A stretch of 64,000 nucleotides of DNA, from contig CM024753.1 of NCBI GenBank assembly GCA_014218235.1, forward strand, positions 178,536,348-178,600,347. The letters run 5' to 3'. Below the pieces are notes generated by a model, which did not search any database, was not told the origin of the DNA, and saw only the letters and a list, made by a program, of their open reading frames with translations. The translations under genes were made by a program, and so were the position numbers. The stretch is from Colocasia esculenta (taxonomy: Eukaryota > Streptophyta > Magnoliopsida > Alismatales > Araceae). The number at the start of each line of letters is the position of its first letter. The first letter of the stretch is position 1. Positions 11,489 through 24,063 of this stretch are shown here, in pieces.

Positions 11489-13455
11489 ATGGAATCTAGC
11501 AAGGGGTATATGGCCGAGGGACACTCAGTGACCAGGCCACCCTTCTTTGATGGCACTGACTATCCGTATTGGAAAAATCGAATGCAGGTGTTTCTACGAG
11601 CACAAAATTTCGAACTTTGGAAAATAGTCAGAAAAGGAGCATATGAATTGCCTCAGGACGAGGATACCTGGACTAAGGACCAGATCGCCAAGGGGACACT
11701 CAACTGGAGCGCCCTCAACATGATGCAGTGCGCGGTCCATCCGAAGGAATACTCGAGAGTCTCCACATGCACCTCAGCAAAGGAGATGTGGGACAAGCTT
11801 GAGCTGATTTATGAAGGTACGTCTGAGGTAAGAGAATCAAAGGTAAGCATGTTGGTTTCAGAATATGAAATGTTCAAAATGAATAATAATGAAACCATCT
11901 CTGACATGTTTGCTAGATTCATGATAATTATAAATGGATTGAAAGGTCTTAAAAAGGAATACTCAGAGAGTGACTTGGTGAGGAAGATACTTCGGTCTCT
12001 TCCATCCTCATGGAACACCAAAGCCACAGTCATTGAGGATTCCAAAGACCTCTCAAAAATGAAAGTAGATGAACTGATTGGCTCCTTGATGACTTATGAA
12101 CTAATGTCAAAAGAAAGGAAACTGAAGAAAATCCTAGGAAGTCTCTTGCCTTGAAGGCTTCCAGGAAGAGTTCTTCAGCTTCCAAAAAGGAGATAAGTCA
12201 GGAAAATAATGAGTCTGAATCGTCTAGTGAGAGTGAGAATGAAGAAATGGCCATGCTCACTAGACAATTCAAAAAATTCCTGAAAAACAAGAGGAGAGGT
12301 ACAGGTAACTCTAAACCTTTCCAAAAGAAAGACTTTGCTAATAAATTTGACTCTACCAAAAAGTCTGAGATTGTTTGTTATGAGTGCAAGAAGCAAGGGC
12401 ACATGAGAGGAGAGTGCCCCGAGCTCAAAAAGAAGCTGAAGAAGGACAGGTTCACCTTCAAGAAGGCCAAGGCAATGGTGGCCACTTGGAGTGATGAAGA
12501 TGAAGACGAGGACAGTCAAGCTACCTCAGGAGATGATGAGATTCAGTGTCTCATGGCAAGGAGTGATGACTCCAACGAGGTAAATTCTTCCTTTGAAACA
12601 TATTCTATTACTGAGTGGGAAGAAGCTTATACTGTTCTATTTGAAAAATTCTGTGAATTCAAGTCTGAAAATAAGTCACTCAAGAAGAAAGTCAATTCCC
12701 TTGTTCATAGGTCAAACAATGATGAAGAAATTGAATCCTTGAATAAGGTAATTGAAATGATGAAGAGTGATGAACAAACACACAGTGATGAATTGGATAG
12801 CATGAAACTTAAGTTTCAAGAAGTTCAAAAGGAAAGAGATGATCTAATGAACTCTCTTGAAGTTCTTAAAAATGAGCATGCTAATCTAAAGGAAAGATTG
12901 GATCAAGCTGAAAAGGAAATAAAAGATAAGTCAAAGGATCTGTCTGGCTTTGTCAAAAGTAAACAGAATCTTGATGCAATTCTAGGTTCAAAAGTGTTTG
13001 TTGCAAGACATGGGATTGGGTTTCAAAATGCAAAGCCAAAGGTAATTGGCAAAAATCTGCTAACAGATTTCATTGATTCCAGCCCAAGTTCAAGTAAACA
13101 AACCCCTTCAAAGGGTAAGAAACAAGAACCTAAGTTGATCAAGTTTGTTCCTGGACAATCTAAAGAATTTGTAACAAGCCCAAGACAGAACAAAAAGCAT
13201 GCTCCCAAGCCCAAATTGACAAGACAACAAAAGGGCAAGATGCCAATGCATGCTCCCAAGAATATCATGCCCACTGTTGTTCACAAACCTTCATCATGCA
13301 AAGTCTGCAAAAAGGTCGGGCATAATGAAAAACAATGCTGGAACAATCCAAATAACTTGAAACTCAAACAGATTTGGATACCTAAGCATTTACTGTTTGG
13401 CATGAATGATACAACGGCACCCAAAGTAATTTGGGTACCAAAACCTCTTGTCTGA
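11489..13455 (+). pseudogene. Copia gag (nucleocapsid)
   Basis: The ATG at 11489 starts a UBN2/gag-type domain (words FFDGTDYPYWKNRM, MWDKLELIYEG, ILRSLP). A frameshift near 12125-12135 causes a stop at 12152; the next frame continues to 13453. Downstream come a lysine/serine-rich linker, a CX2CX4HX4C zinc knuckle at 12376-12417, a long charged coiled coil (about 12670-12960) and a second zinc knuckle (CKVCKKVGHNEKQC, about 13299-13340). A lysine-rich tail precedes the TGA at 13453-13455. The long coiled-coil gag is usual for SIRE-type elements. Confidence 0.9.
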
Positions 13456-16400
13456 TCCACATGTGCAGGAATGCCTAGCAGCCCCAATCAAAACAAATGG
13501 TACCTGGATAGTGGCTGCTCGAGGCACATGACGGGCGATAAAGAAAAATTCAGTTTGCTCGTGGAAAAAGACGGAGGTCAAGTAATTTTTGGAGGTAACA
13601 ACAAAGGTCAGATCATCGGCTCAGGTAAGGTTGGTAAGTTTGCCTCTAACTCGATAGACAATGTCTTACTTGTTGATGGCCTTCATCACAACTTGCTAAG
13701 CATAAGTCAATTGTGTGATAAAGGTCATAAAATTGTCTTTGAATCCAATTCATGTCAAATTCTTGATAAGGAAACAGGAAGTCTGAAATTTTCTGGAAAA
13801 AGATCAAACAACATCTACATGATTGATTTAGATGATCCAGAAAATAATGATCTATGTCTTGTAGCAAACAAACAGGATGAGCTTACATTGTGGCATCGTA
13901 GGCTCGGTCACGCTAGCTATAATGTATTGCACAAGATCATGAGGCTTAAATTGGTGAGTGGTCTTCCTGACATTTCCTTTAACAAGAATGAAAATTTCTG
14001 TGATGCATGTGCACAGGGAAAACAAACCCGGAAATCCTTCAAATCAAAAGCACCGGTGAGTACTACTAAAGCTTATGAACTGTTGCACATGGACCTATTT
14101 GGACCTACAAGAACGTTGAGTCTCAATGGCAAACGATTTGGTTTTGTTATTGTAGACGATTTTTCTAGGTTCACATGGGTGAAATTTCTTGCTCACAAGA
14201 ATGAAGCACTGCAAGTTTTTGAAGATTTTTTAATAAGATTGAGCATGGAAATGTCAACAAAATATGCTCCATCCGCACTGATCACGGGGGAGAATTTGAC
14301 AACAACTCCTTTACTGAATTCTGCAGGCTCCATGGGATAGAGCACTTGTTCTCCTCTCCAAGAACTCCGGAACAAAATGGAGTGGTGGAGAGAAAGAACA
14401 GAACATTGGTGGAGATGGCTCGCACGCTTCTGGTCGAGAATCAACTAGCAAGAACCTTTTGGGCAGAAGCGGTAAACACGTCTTGCTACATTCTTAATAG
14501 AGCCATGGTAAGACCGGTATTCAAGAAAACCTCCTACGAACTACTGAAAGGTAAGAAACCCACAATTGGGTATTTCAGAGTTTTTGGCTCAAAAGTGTTC
14601 ATACATAACAATGATAAAAATTTTGGACAAGTTTGAAGCCAAAAGCGATCAAGGTATTTTTCTTGGATACTCAGAACACTCTAGAGCCTATAGGGTGTTC
14701 AATCTTAAAACAAGAAAAGTGGAAGAAACTCCACATGTTGTATTTGATGAATCTCAAACCAAGTCTAACAATTCTAAACTTTACAGGTTTGAAGATGAAA
14801 CTGAAGATACAACACTTGGAGAACTACAGAGAAAATCAAATGCAATCTCTATAACAACTGTCAAGACTAAAAGTGGATATCTTCGCAGGTATAATGATGA
14901 AGAAGATATTCTCCCGTACAACAATTCAGAAGATGTACCTGACAAAGATCCACAAGAGGAAGAACATCAACTTGAACTACCTCAAGCACTTCCTCCTCCA
15001 GAACCAACTCCTCAAATGCAAGATATTCCAGGCCCTTCAACAGTCATGAATGTGAGGTATTCAAAAGATCATCCTCTTGAGAATGTGATAGGAAATTTAA
15101 ATGAGTCGGTTCAAACTAGATCAAAGGTTAATCAAATAGTTGAACAGGACCATTTAGCTTTTGTCTCTCAAGTGGAACCTAAGAATGTTGAAGAAGCCTT
15201 AAAAGAAGATTCATGGATTGATGCTATGCATGAGGAGCTTGGGCAATTCCAAAGAAAAATGTATGGAGTTTAGTTCCTAAAACCCCTGAAATGTCTGTCA
15301 TAGGTACAAGGTGGGTCTTTAGAAACAAACTCAATGAAGAGGGTAAAGTGGTGAGAAACAAGGCTAGACTGGTTGCAAAAGGATATAATCAGGAATTTGG
15401 TGTAGACTTTGAAGAATCTTTTGCACCAGTAGCTAGGCTAGAAGCAGTTAGAATCTTGTTAGCATATGCATGCTCAAACAAATTTAAATTGTATCAAATG
15501 GATGTCAAAACTGCTTTCTTAAATGGCTACATAAAAGAGGAAGTCTACGTTTCTCAACCACCTGGCTTTGAGGATTATGATAAACCACACCATGTATTTA
15601 AATTGCACAAAGCTCTTTATGGTTTGAAACAGGCACCCCGAGCTTGGTACGACAGGCTGAGCACATTTCTGGTAAGCAAAAACTACTCAAGAGGTAAGGT
15701 AGACCAAACTCTCTTTACAAAGAAAGTCCGCAATCATATAATTGTTGTTCAAGTCTATGTGGACGACATTATCTTTGGTTCTACTAATCCTTCACTGTGT
15801 GAAGAATTCTCCAAACATATGCACAGTGAATTTGAGATGAGTCTAATGGGGGAGCTTCAATTTTTTCTTGGTTTGCAGGTCAAACAATTGGAAGACGGAT
15901 TCTTCATCAACCAAGAAAAATATGTCAAAGAGCTACTGAAAAAGTTTCAGTTTGAAGAAGCTAAACATGCCTCAACACCCATGAGCACAAGCATTAAGCT
16001 AGAAAGTGATGCGAAAGGTAAATCAGTAGATGCCAAACAATTTCGAGGTATGATTGGCTCACTCCTTTATCTTACTGCAAGTAGACCAGACATCCAGTTC
16101 AGCGTTTGTCTTGTGCTAGATACCAATCTAGTCCAAAGGAAAGCCACTTAATTGCCGTTAAGAGAATTTTCAGATATCTCTCAGGTACGTTTGATTTGGG
16201 TCTTTGGTATCCAGCAGGTAGTAGCTTTGACTTGGTTTCATATTCTGATGCTGACTATGCTGGATGTAAAATTGACAGGAAAAGCACTAGTGGCTATTGC
16301 CAAATCCTTGGCAGTTGCATGGTTTCGTGGGCATCCAAGAAGCAACATTCGGTTGCACTATCCACTGCAGAGGCAGAATATGTTGCTGCAGGGAGTTGTG

Positions 16401-16699
16401 CGGCTCAAGTGTTGTGGATAAAAAGTCAGTTGTGTGACTATAACATTGATATTGGATGCACACCTATCCTATGTGACAACACCAGTGCAATCAACTTATC
16501 AAAGAATCCCATTCAACACTCTAGGACAAAACACATAGAAATCCGTCACCACTTCTTGAGAGATGAGGTAGCCAACAAAAACTTAGAAATCAGTTTCATA
16601 CCCACAGAAAAACAATTGGCTGACATCTTTACCAAACCTCTAGCTGAAGATAGATTCACCACTTTGAGAAGAGAATTGGGCTTGTGCAAATTGCAGTAA
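13456..16699 (+). pseudogene. Copia pol: protease, integrase, RT, RNase H
   Basis: Lies in the same frame as the distal gag, separated from it only by the TGA at 13453. In order: protease with WYLDSGCSRHM (about 13498); GAG-pre-integrase HRRLGHASY (about 13890); integrase core with the HMDLFGP and FSSPRTPEQNG blocks; reverse transcriptase with MDVKTAFLNG, YGLKQAPRAWY and the YVDD box (about 15758); and RNase H with SDADYAGC, RKSTSGYC and STAEAEY (about 16240-16400). Frame changes near 14270, 14600, 15270 and 16110 break it into at least five pieces. It was a full-length pol and is now inactive as written. Confidence 0.92.
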
Positions 16700-17162
16700 A
16701 ACTTATCCATATACTGAGCATATGTCTCTTGTGTGCACCAACTGTGAGGTATATCAAATAGTGTTTGTGGAAGAACAAGTAAAGCTTGTTTGGAAACTTC
16801 CACTATGCGTAGAGGAAAGATCCTCCGCCACGTATCCATAGTTGACATGCATGTAAGGGGTATGTACTCCATATAGGGATTTTTTTTAATTTGCCATTCT
16901 CCTCTTCAGTGAAACATTGACAATCTTAACAATCTGTCTTCCTGAAAGCTTGATGTGCTCACATGATTGGTCCAGTTGTAATAGTGTGTCTTGAATACTC
17001 AATTGCTTGTTTTCACATGAGCACACACTATGGGGGAGCAAGTCTAGGTTAGATGTCCTTCATGAAAGGAGAATCACTCATTCAATGTGTATTTTCAATT
17101 CCCTCACTTGTCATGATCATCTCACTCTTCATTCTAATCTTAAACCAGCTTTGCACAGGCAT

Positions 17163-17345
17163 CTGTCGACAGCTCCCACTACATCTGTCGACAGATCAGG
17201 CCTCACAGAACTCTATTCTTCTGTCTGTGCAATCTGTCGACAGACCACTTATCTGTCGACAGATCTCACAGGTTCTGCTCTGCCCGAACTGGCCTTTCTT
17301 CTGTCTATGTGATCTGTCGACAGGCACTTCTCTAGCTGTCGACAG
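17163..17345. promoter_or_regulatory. Paired CTGTCGACAG palindromes (copia internal)
   Basis: Six perfect copies start at 17163, 17185, 17234, 17253, 17314 and 17336, giving three pairs with spacing 22, 19 and 22 bp. The pair-to-pair distance is 71-80 bp, as in the LTR array. Confidence 0.8.
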
Positions 17346-18381
17346 ACACCACTCTTCAAGTAATTCATGCCTATTTCACATACTACTTGTTCAGCAGGTT
17401 CATGAACTTTCATTAAGGTGTTTATTGGGTGGATATACATGTTTAACTCCTCATATATACATGATATTGATGCTATCCCCTAAACCACCATGATTTGGAC
17501 ATACTACTCATGCTTGGGTTTATGTTACATCATTTTGAAAACATTGAACTATCTTCGAGGATTAACACTTAAACTCCATTGAATAATTTCCTTGTAGGCT
17601 CACACCATTCTAATACAATTGAAAAATCTTATGGTTATTGAACTTTATGTTTTAAACTGAAGGATCATCATATACGTCTCCTTGATCTTAAGTTTAGCTA
17701 AAATGGAGAAAAGCTACCTATTTCAGAAAAGTATATACAACGTCATTTAAAAAAAAAAAATTGGGATAAAGGTAGATCTATGATGGGTCTTGCTGAGTAA
17801 CCGGGGAGACGGGCATCACAAATGTCTGCCCTCGCGTCAAAAACCAAACTCATTATCTCTATACAACGGTATAATGGAAACTTTGACTGAGTAACTGGGG
17901 GTACGGGCACTTGTCATGTCTATCCTCATGTCAAAAGGTGTGAAGTTATCTTGAATATCACTTTTCCCATTGAATTCTTGTCTTGAAAGCAAAATTTGAA
18001 ATAGTGTAGCCTCCACAGTGTCTCAAATCTAAAGGTCATGTACTGTCTATGGCTATCCAGAAGTTTAGACATTTATTTCAATCATCATTGATCATCATAA
18101 ACTTGGGATAGTGTTGGTCTACAATGTCCTTAATCAACCAAGGGTAATGGTGTCCTTTCTCAACGAATGGAAAATGTTCTCTTCATGCTTTAACTTTAAG
18201 TCCCTTGGGTATTATGCTTAAATCATCCAGGTAAGTGGGAGAGCCTTAATGTCCATGAAAATGATAGGTTACAATATGTGTTTACCCATGTTACACCTTA
18301 CAAATATGACTCATGTAACCATTGCTCCCATTTCTTTCTTCAAAAGCCACATCAAACATCAATGGCAGAAATATGCAGGAT

Positions 18382-18413
18382 CTGTCGACAGATCCCCTAT
18401 CATCTGTCGACAG
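18382..18413. promoter_or_regulatory. Single CTGTCGACAG pair (copia internal)
   Basis: Perfect copies at 18382 and 18404, spacing 22 bp. They lie about 270 bp before the start of the extra ORF, where they could sit in its promoter or leader. Confidence 0.7.
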
Positions 18414-18685
18414 CCGGCGGAAGACCCAGTTTGGGAAGTCCAACGGGCACGCCGTTTGGGGCTTTTTTGGTGGGGCTTGCCTTTTAAAATCCACTCCTCT
18501 TTCTATAAAAAGGCATCCATAGGACCCCTTCTCCTCCTACCACCAAAACCCCTCTCCACTTCCCCTCCAAATCTCATCCCCTGTTCTGGACGGGAAAACC
18601 CTATCTTCCTCCAGTCTTCCTTCCTCTCATCCGAGACCTCAACCACATCTTTCTCACGCTCATCCTTCTTCTTCTAGCCTTCCTC

Positions 18686-19915
18686 ATGTCTTCCAGGCCG
18701 TCCAAGAAATTGGCTTCTCGCCGCCGTCCCTCCTCTTCTGGGCCGACGGGGCTGAGGCTGAGCGCAGGACAAAGCATCGGGATGATCGTCTTCCCGAGCT
18801 TGTGGTGCCTCCCCGTCTTCATCTCACCCACTCAAAGGGGACGCATACCAAGTTTGTCCAGCAACGGTATGTAGAGTTTGAGTCCTTGGCCGTCATGTTT
18901 CCTAATCTCCAACCCCTATTCGACAGTCAGGGCTGGACTCCATTTCTCTACCATCACAAACGGTATTCTTCTTCCGCCGTTCGTGACTTCTACAACAACC
19001 TTGGCTACACTTCATATGATCGTTTCTTTACCACCGTCAAGGGCACTACATTTCAACTACTGAAAATCTTTTTAGCACAGCCCTTCAAATCCCCAATTCT
19101 GGAGTTGATATTCTAAGCCACAAACCCGATGCCTCGTCTACTACCCTCTCCTTACACTTGAGGATTATGATGGCACCAAGAAAATCTCTAAACTCAATGC
19201 AAATTCATTTCCTCCATTAATCAGGATGATCCACCACATATTCACTACCATGATTGCGCCTAAACATGGCAGTCGGGAGTTGGTCACCGATGTTCACAAA
19301 TCTCTCTTCACCTTCTTTCTCAAATGTGAACCCATTAATCTCCCACTTCTGATGCTTCGTCTGATCCTCAAAACCTTCTACCAACCCCGGAGATCGATGC
19401 CTTTTGCCTGTCCACTTACCTCCCTCATGAGGTTCATCGGCATTGACATTCCAGACAGCGAGTGCATAGTGCTAAATTCTCGCAACAGCTTTGATCTAAC
19501 TGCAGCACATCGCATGGGATACAAGCTTGTTGATGGAATTGTTACCCGGGAGCTTAAGGGTAAAGCACCTGCTGATGCCGTAGAAGAGAATGTTGAAGAT
19601 GAAGATGAGAATGTTGCTGATGATGCTGAAGATGAAGAAGATGAAGATTCCCAATCTGAATCACATGGTATGCCAGGAGTTGAGATTGTTAGTGATGCTC
19701 CAACTCAACCATCCATCAGAGATTTGATTGCACAGTTACAGCAACAGATGACCACTGGATTTGAGAACCTCAACACAAGATTGGATACAGTGGACTCGAG
19801 TCTGGAATCACTTGCAGACAATCAAGTCCAGCTCCAACTCCGTATGACAAGGCTTCAGACAGAGATGCATAACACTCGTCAGGCTCCAGCTCCGCCTGCT
19901 GATGATGCTGCCTAG
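18686..19915 (+). pseudogene. Extra (env-like position) ORF of the copia element
   Basis: Frameshifted ORF after pol. It begins MSSRPSKKLASRRR at 18686, changes frame near 18770, stops at 19114 and resumes in another frame from about 19117 to 19915. The first part is basic and serine-rich. The middle contains LRLILKTFYQPRRSMPF-type sequence resembling the putative plant transposon/retrotransposon protein domain found in SIRE-like third ORFs. It is followed by a very acidic Glu/Asp block (about 19590-19660) and a C-terminal heptad coiled coil (about 19720-19880). I see no convincing signal peptide or membrane anchor, so env-like refers to position only. Its role is unknown. Confidence 0.6.
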
Positions 19916-20197
19916 ATAGGCTTTATGTCTAGGATTGGGTCTTCACGTAGTGTCTATGTCCTGTCTTTTCTGAGTCTTATGGTCTTTTTATTTCACTTTG
20001 TCATCATGTATCTTCTTTCTCTTTCATGTTAATTTTCAGTCAAACATCTTTTTGTACTGTGTATGCCTCCTTCAATTCAATGAATTCACAGTGCCATGTT
20101 CCATGATTGTCTATATCTTTGTCTGATGAATGCTTTTAGATGTTGTCAAAAGGAGGAGAAACCTCAATGTGCATTAATTGATAAATTTTGTCATCAT

Positions 20198-20212
20198 CAA
20201 AAAGGGGGAGAA
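20198..20212 (+). other. Copia polypurine tract
   Basis: CAAAAAGGGGGAGAA immediately before the 3' LTR start TGTTGGG. A second purine block (AAAAGGAGGAGAAA) lies about 50 bp upstream. From 19916 to here the sequence is the 3' untranslated end of the internal region. Confidence 0.8.
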
Positions 20213-21531
20213 TGTTGGGTTTTCATTCTAACGTTTACAACAACATGTTTTTCGATGATGAATAACTTCAATTGAGGTTTAATACATGTAACACATGAAA
20301 TAGAAACTAATGCAATACTTGATTATTTGTGTATTCAAAATACTTAGTTTTACATGTTTCATCATGTAGGTACAAATGCACAAAGTCAAGCTCTGTCCAA
20401 GTAAGTGAAAAAGATCACAAAAAGCAAAACAAAGTCACCTGTCGACAGACACAAGAGACCTGTCGACAGATCTCACAGGTGTGGTCTTCCAGAAGACCCA
20501 TAGTTCAGAAAGTCTTCATCCGTCGACAGATGACAGATCGGCTATCGACAGATCTCACAGTCCAGATATCCAGACTTCTGTCGCTTGCACAAAAGAGCAT
20601 ATCTGTCGACAGATGGTCTTCGACTGTCGACAGATCTCACAGAGCTGAAGATCCATACTTCTGTCTTACTGTCGCCTGTCGACAGATGGCCAAGACTTGT
20701 CGACAGACAGAGTACAATTCATATTACGGAAAGTTTCTAAGTTATCTTAGGAGGTGTTTCCAACTCTCACATTTCTCCATGTGAGAACTCCTATATTTAA
20801 ACACCTCTTAGAAGGAAATTTCGCAGAGAAGCAGCCACAACCAAAACCCTAGAGCTACTCCAAGTTTCACAAGAGTTGCTGTTGCCCTGCTTCAGACTGC
20901 TGCACAGAGCCCTAAAGATCCGTCTATCCAGCAGTTCCTGAAAGAAGAACGTCGAGGATTCAACCTTCTCCATCGACTCAAAGCATTCAAGTTGAAGATT
21001 GGACTTCCTCCAGGCGTTCTCAGAAGAGTTCTTCACCAGGATTTATTCTATCACTCAGAACTCTCCCTGTTTTCATATTTCTACCATCTGTGTGTGTGTT
21101 GTGGTGATTCAAGCGATCCTTGTGCTTGAGATCACGTGTGTGTGTTGTTCTGATCGTGGGTGCACATCAGAAAACACGTGTGTGAGTTGTAGTCATCGAG
21201 CTTGCTGATAAGTAGTTTTTCTGTGTGTGTGTGTGCCGTGGACGTAGGATACACGATTTGTGTACTCCGAACCACGTAAATCTTCGTGTCTTGTGGTTTG
21301 AACGATTTTCACGTTAGATGCTTGATAGGCACGTTGCATTCACACACTAGATAGATTGATAACTCATCTACACATCATCAACACATCTAAGTCTCACGTT
21401 GATTCTACAGAAAATTCAAAAGACTTTCTTGTGAAATTAAAAGGGTTGTCTTCATACTCTTAATTAGTAGTAATCTAGTCAACCCCCCCCCCCCTTCTAG
21501 ATTACCATATTGGGATTCCGCAAACCTTTCA
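20213..21531 (+). repeat. Copia 3' LTR
   Basis: 1319-bp counterpart of 10105-11413, ending CTTTCA and followed by D sequence (CGCACCATGAG). It carries the same palindrome array at 20439, 20460, 20520, 20542, 20603, 20624, 20676 and 20697. The pair spacing of 21, 22, 21 and 21 bp is kept although three copies have point changes. Confidence 0.92.
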
Positions 21532-21954
21532 CGCACCATGAGATATAAATCCTACTGGGTACTAGTGCGTTCACACATGTTTCCTTAAAATTTTCAGGTG
21601 ATGATTATGAGGAACTAGAGAATGACGGACGGGGAAGAGTGATGAGCTTCTCAAGTGTACATATCTTGCCAGCCATCGAGATTAGAGTCCATAGAGTCTG
21701 TAATAGTTAGGTTTACTTTTCTTAATGTCATATGTACTTGAAATACAATAATGGGCCCTATGTTTGACTCTGATTTTGTAAGGTTTCAAGATAGTTGTTG
21801 GAAATGAAATAAAGAGTATTTGGCTGGCATTATTATTGTCTTAAATCTTTTAATATACTTAGATGTCTCTCTGAATTACTCGATTGTGATACTCATACTC
21901 GTATCGTTCACGCTCTCGATATTTATTTCTGCTGCTAAATTTTGGGGCGTGACA

Positions 21955-23384
21955 TTTTAGCCATAAGACCTTACTAAAATTACCCAATAATTTATATGGT
22001 AATTAAGCGCAATCATTCATGTAATTTTTCTATTTTCTTAAATGGACTTGTCTTCAATTTATTCGAGTGATTTAATACTGTTATCGCATCCCTCTACCTT
22101 CGAGCACTCGAGGCAAGATGAACAACATTTATATACCCACTTTAACTTGGCTTGGATGACCTCTCCGTTGGGAATACTCCTGGCAGGAATAGGAACTCCA
22201 TTCGAGGCCTCTGTAAAACTTCTTGGCTTTGACAGACGTCCATTGTCGATGAGCGAGTTGTACCATCAATACCAATTTTACCCTTAGGGATCAGCAAGAT
22301 CCAACAGCCTTAGTTGTTCTCTCTTAGCTTGAGATCACGCCGGACCTCTGGCATGCGTTTTGTAGCAGGGCTATTGGGCGGTTGTGACATCTACCAGACT
22401 GTCAGCACACGACCGTGTGTGTTGTGCAACTGTTACTATCGCCTGTTATCGTCGATTTATAGCTACGATCCTCGTTCTCATCTACTCCCTTTACACTCTC
22501 ATCTATTCACGTTCTCTCTACACTCTCATCTATTCTTCAATTACTCTCATCTATTCTTGGTACTCTATTTAGCCATCATTTGATTGTCTAAGATAACAAA
22601 CATAATCATGCCAGACAACATTATAAAGGGCCCGATCTAGTCCTGGGAGGTGCGCCCGAAAAGCTTTAACTCGCGGGGGTTTAATGATCAGGGTGTACAA
22701 CATAACACCCAAGTGCCATACTATCACGATTTAATTGAAGACAATCAATCACAATACTATGTTCTCTTGGTTGACAAGAAGATCGACCAAACATGCTATC
22801 TCGACTAGTGCACTTTTGTGCAAACGTTACATGCTATCTCATTATATAGCCAATCCGTTATCATGCTTGTTGTGCTATTTTCATGTGAAAGTGCTATCGT
22901 TCTCTTGCTATCGTTACATTACTCTCGTGACTATACTTGATCATTCTCTCTAGTTATCCTGCTTGACAAGACATTTATCATTTAAAACATGAATGTTTAT
23001 ACGAGATATTAAGTCCTACTGGGTGATTATCGCTCATCTTGTACTATTTATTTCATGTGTTTTAGGTGAGTTTGATGGGGACTACCACATGCACGTGGAT
23101 GCGGAAGAGCAAGACCAGGAGTGACTAGTCTTTTCGACAACCACAACGTTTAGTAGTCAGTTAGATGGATAATTAGTTTGTAGTTGTTTTGATTTGAATA
23201 AAGTACTCTGGGCCCATAGTTATGGCTATAAATTAGGGAATGTAATAGATGATTAGTGGAATTATTAATGAAGTTGGATCATTTGGCATTATTCCAAATT
23301 ATGCAATGGTTTGATGTCTATTTCGCTCTCTATACTATTTATTTAACTGTTTATCGCTCCGATATTCTACGTCAGGGCGGTTCA
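21955..23384 (+). repeat. Element C 5' LTR, right piece
   Basis: Continues the LTR after solo LTR D and matches 42631-44057. It ends GGGCGGTTCA, against GGGACGTTACA in the 3' LTR. The short ORFs inside are also present in the other LTR copies and show no protein features. Confidence 0.85.
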
Positions 23385-23390
23385 ATTTTG

Positions 23391-23402
23391 TGGTATCAAA
23401 GC
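23391..23402 (+). other. Element C primer-binding site
   Basis: TGGTATCAAAGC, one change from the tRNA-iMet-complementary TGGTATCAGAGC, six bases after the LTR end. Confidence 0.75.
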
Positions 23403-24058
23403 CTAGGTTGTTCTTAAGTATAGGATGATCTAGGATTGACCTACCTCGACTAAAGTCAATTATCCTACCTATGTGAGATACGGGTAGTACCGTGGGTGAT
23501 AAGTTAAAACAAATTCACACACGCACAAACTTAGTGCAACCTCAATATGTTACATGAAATTTACTTTTGAAGGAACTTAGAACATTAGCAATGGCAGCGG
23601 AGCATGCTCAACTTCGCGATATGCAGCAGACTATCTAGGATTTGACTCGATCCCTAGTGCAAGCTGCTCAGGTTGTGGTAATCGAGGAGCTGGAGATTTA
23701 CACAGGAACTTTCGAAGCATGAACCCGCCTCAGTTCAGTGGGACAACTGGTCCTAATGAGGCAGAACATTGGTTGAAGGAATAGAACACATCTTCCGCGT
23801 CATGCAATGCACAGATGGTGATAAATTATTGCTTGCTACCTTTCAATTAGAAAGAGATGCCCGTGCGTGGTGGGAGTCCGTTGAGGCCACATGGGCAGAT
23901 GCACAATTCACCTGGGATGAATTCAAAGAGCAGTTCAACCCCAAATATTTTTCTGAACAAGTACAGAAAAGAAATTAAGGCTATCGAATTTGCTACACTG
24001 AAGCAAAGGAACCTCTCAATGGCGGAATATGAAGCTTAATTCTCTCTATTGCCACGAT

Positions 24059-24063
24059 ATGCC
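24059..24063. repeat. Target-site duplication of S1 (ATGCC), left
   Basis: ATGCC here is repeated exactly at 26592-26596. Removing one copy plus the LTR rejoins the gag frame. Confidence 0.95.

Larger units (their letters stand above)
16700..18685 (+). other. Copia non-coding spacer between pol and extra ORF
   Basis: About 2 kb without a supported gene. It carries three pairs of CTGTCGACAG palindromes at 17163-17345 and one pair at 18382-18413, and an imperfect repeat of a GGTGA/GAGTAACxGGG-type block near 17790 and 17890. A C/T-rich stretch at 18480-18680 leads into the extra ORF. Confidence 0.65.
10105..21531 (+). mobile_element. Ty1/copia retrotransposon, SIRE/Maximus-like
   Basis: Complete LTR-internal-LTR structure of 11.4 kb: 5' LTR 10105-11413, tRNA-iMet PBS, gag with zinc knuckles, pol in the copia order (protease-integrase-RT-RNase H), an additional ORF after pol, polypurine tract, and 3' LTR 20213-21531. 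The large size, long LTRs and an extra ORF 3' of pol are hallmarks of the SIRE/Maximus lineage. The two LTRs are near identical by eye, so the insertion is relatively recent, although the reading frames already carry several frameshifts. No matching target duplication is visible: the right flank is CGCAC, while the left flank is copia remnant. Confidence 0.9.
9153..21954 (+). mobile_element. Solo LTR D, interrupted by the copia element
   Basis: Starts TGTAACACCCCGG at 9153 and ends GGGGCGTGACA at 21954. Flanks are TTTTC (9148-9152) and TTTTA (21955-21959), a 5-bp duplication with one mismatch; the uninterrupted copy of C reads ATTTTCGCCATG at this point. Only 9153 to about 10027 and 21532-21954 belong to D. 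They resemble the first and last parts of the element B LTR, which likewise starts TGTAGTACCCC and ends GGCGTGACA, while about 1.6 kb of the expected LTR middle is missing. No gag or pol accompanies it. Confidence 0.75.

Noticed and set aside
22314..22583. Repeated Tyr/Ser-rich ORFs (also at 30479, 37589 and 43057)
   Set aside because: The same LTR segment, rich in TCTACTCTCATCTATTC, is translated in each copy; it is non-coding.
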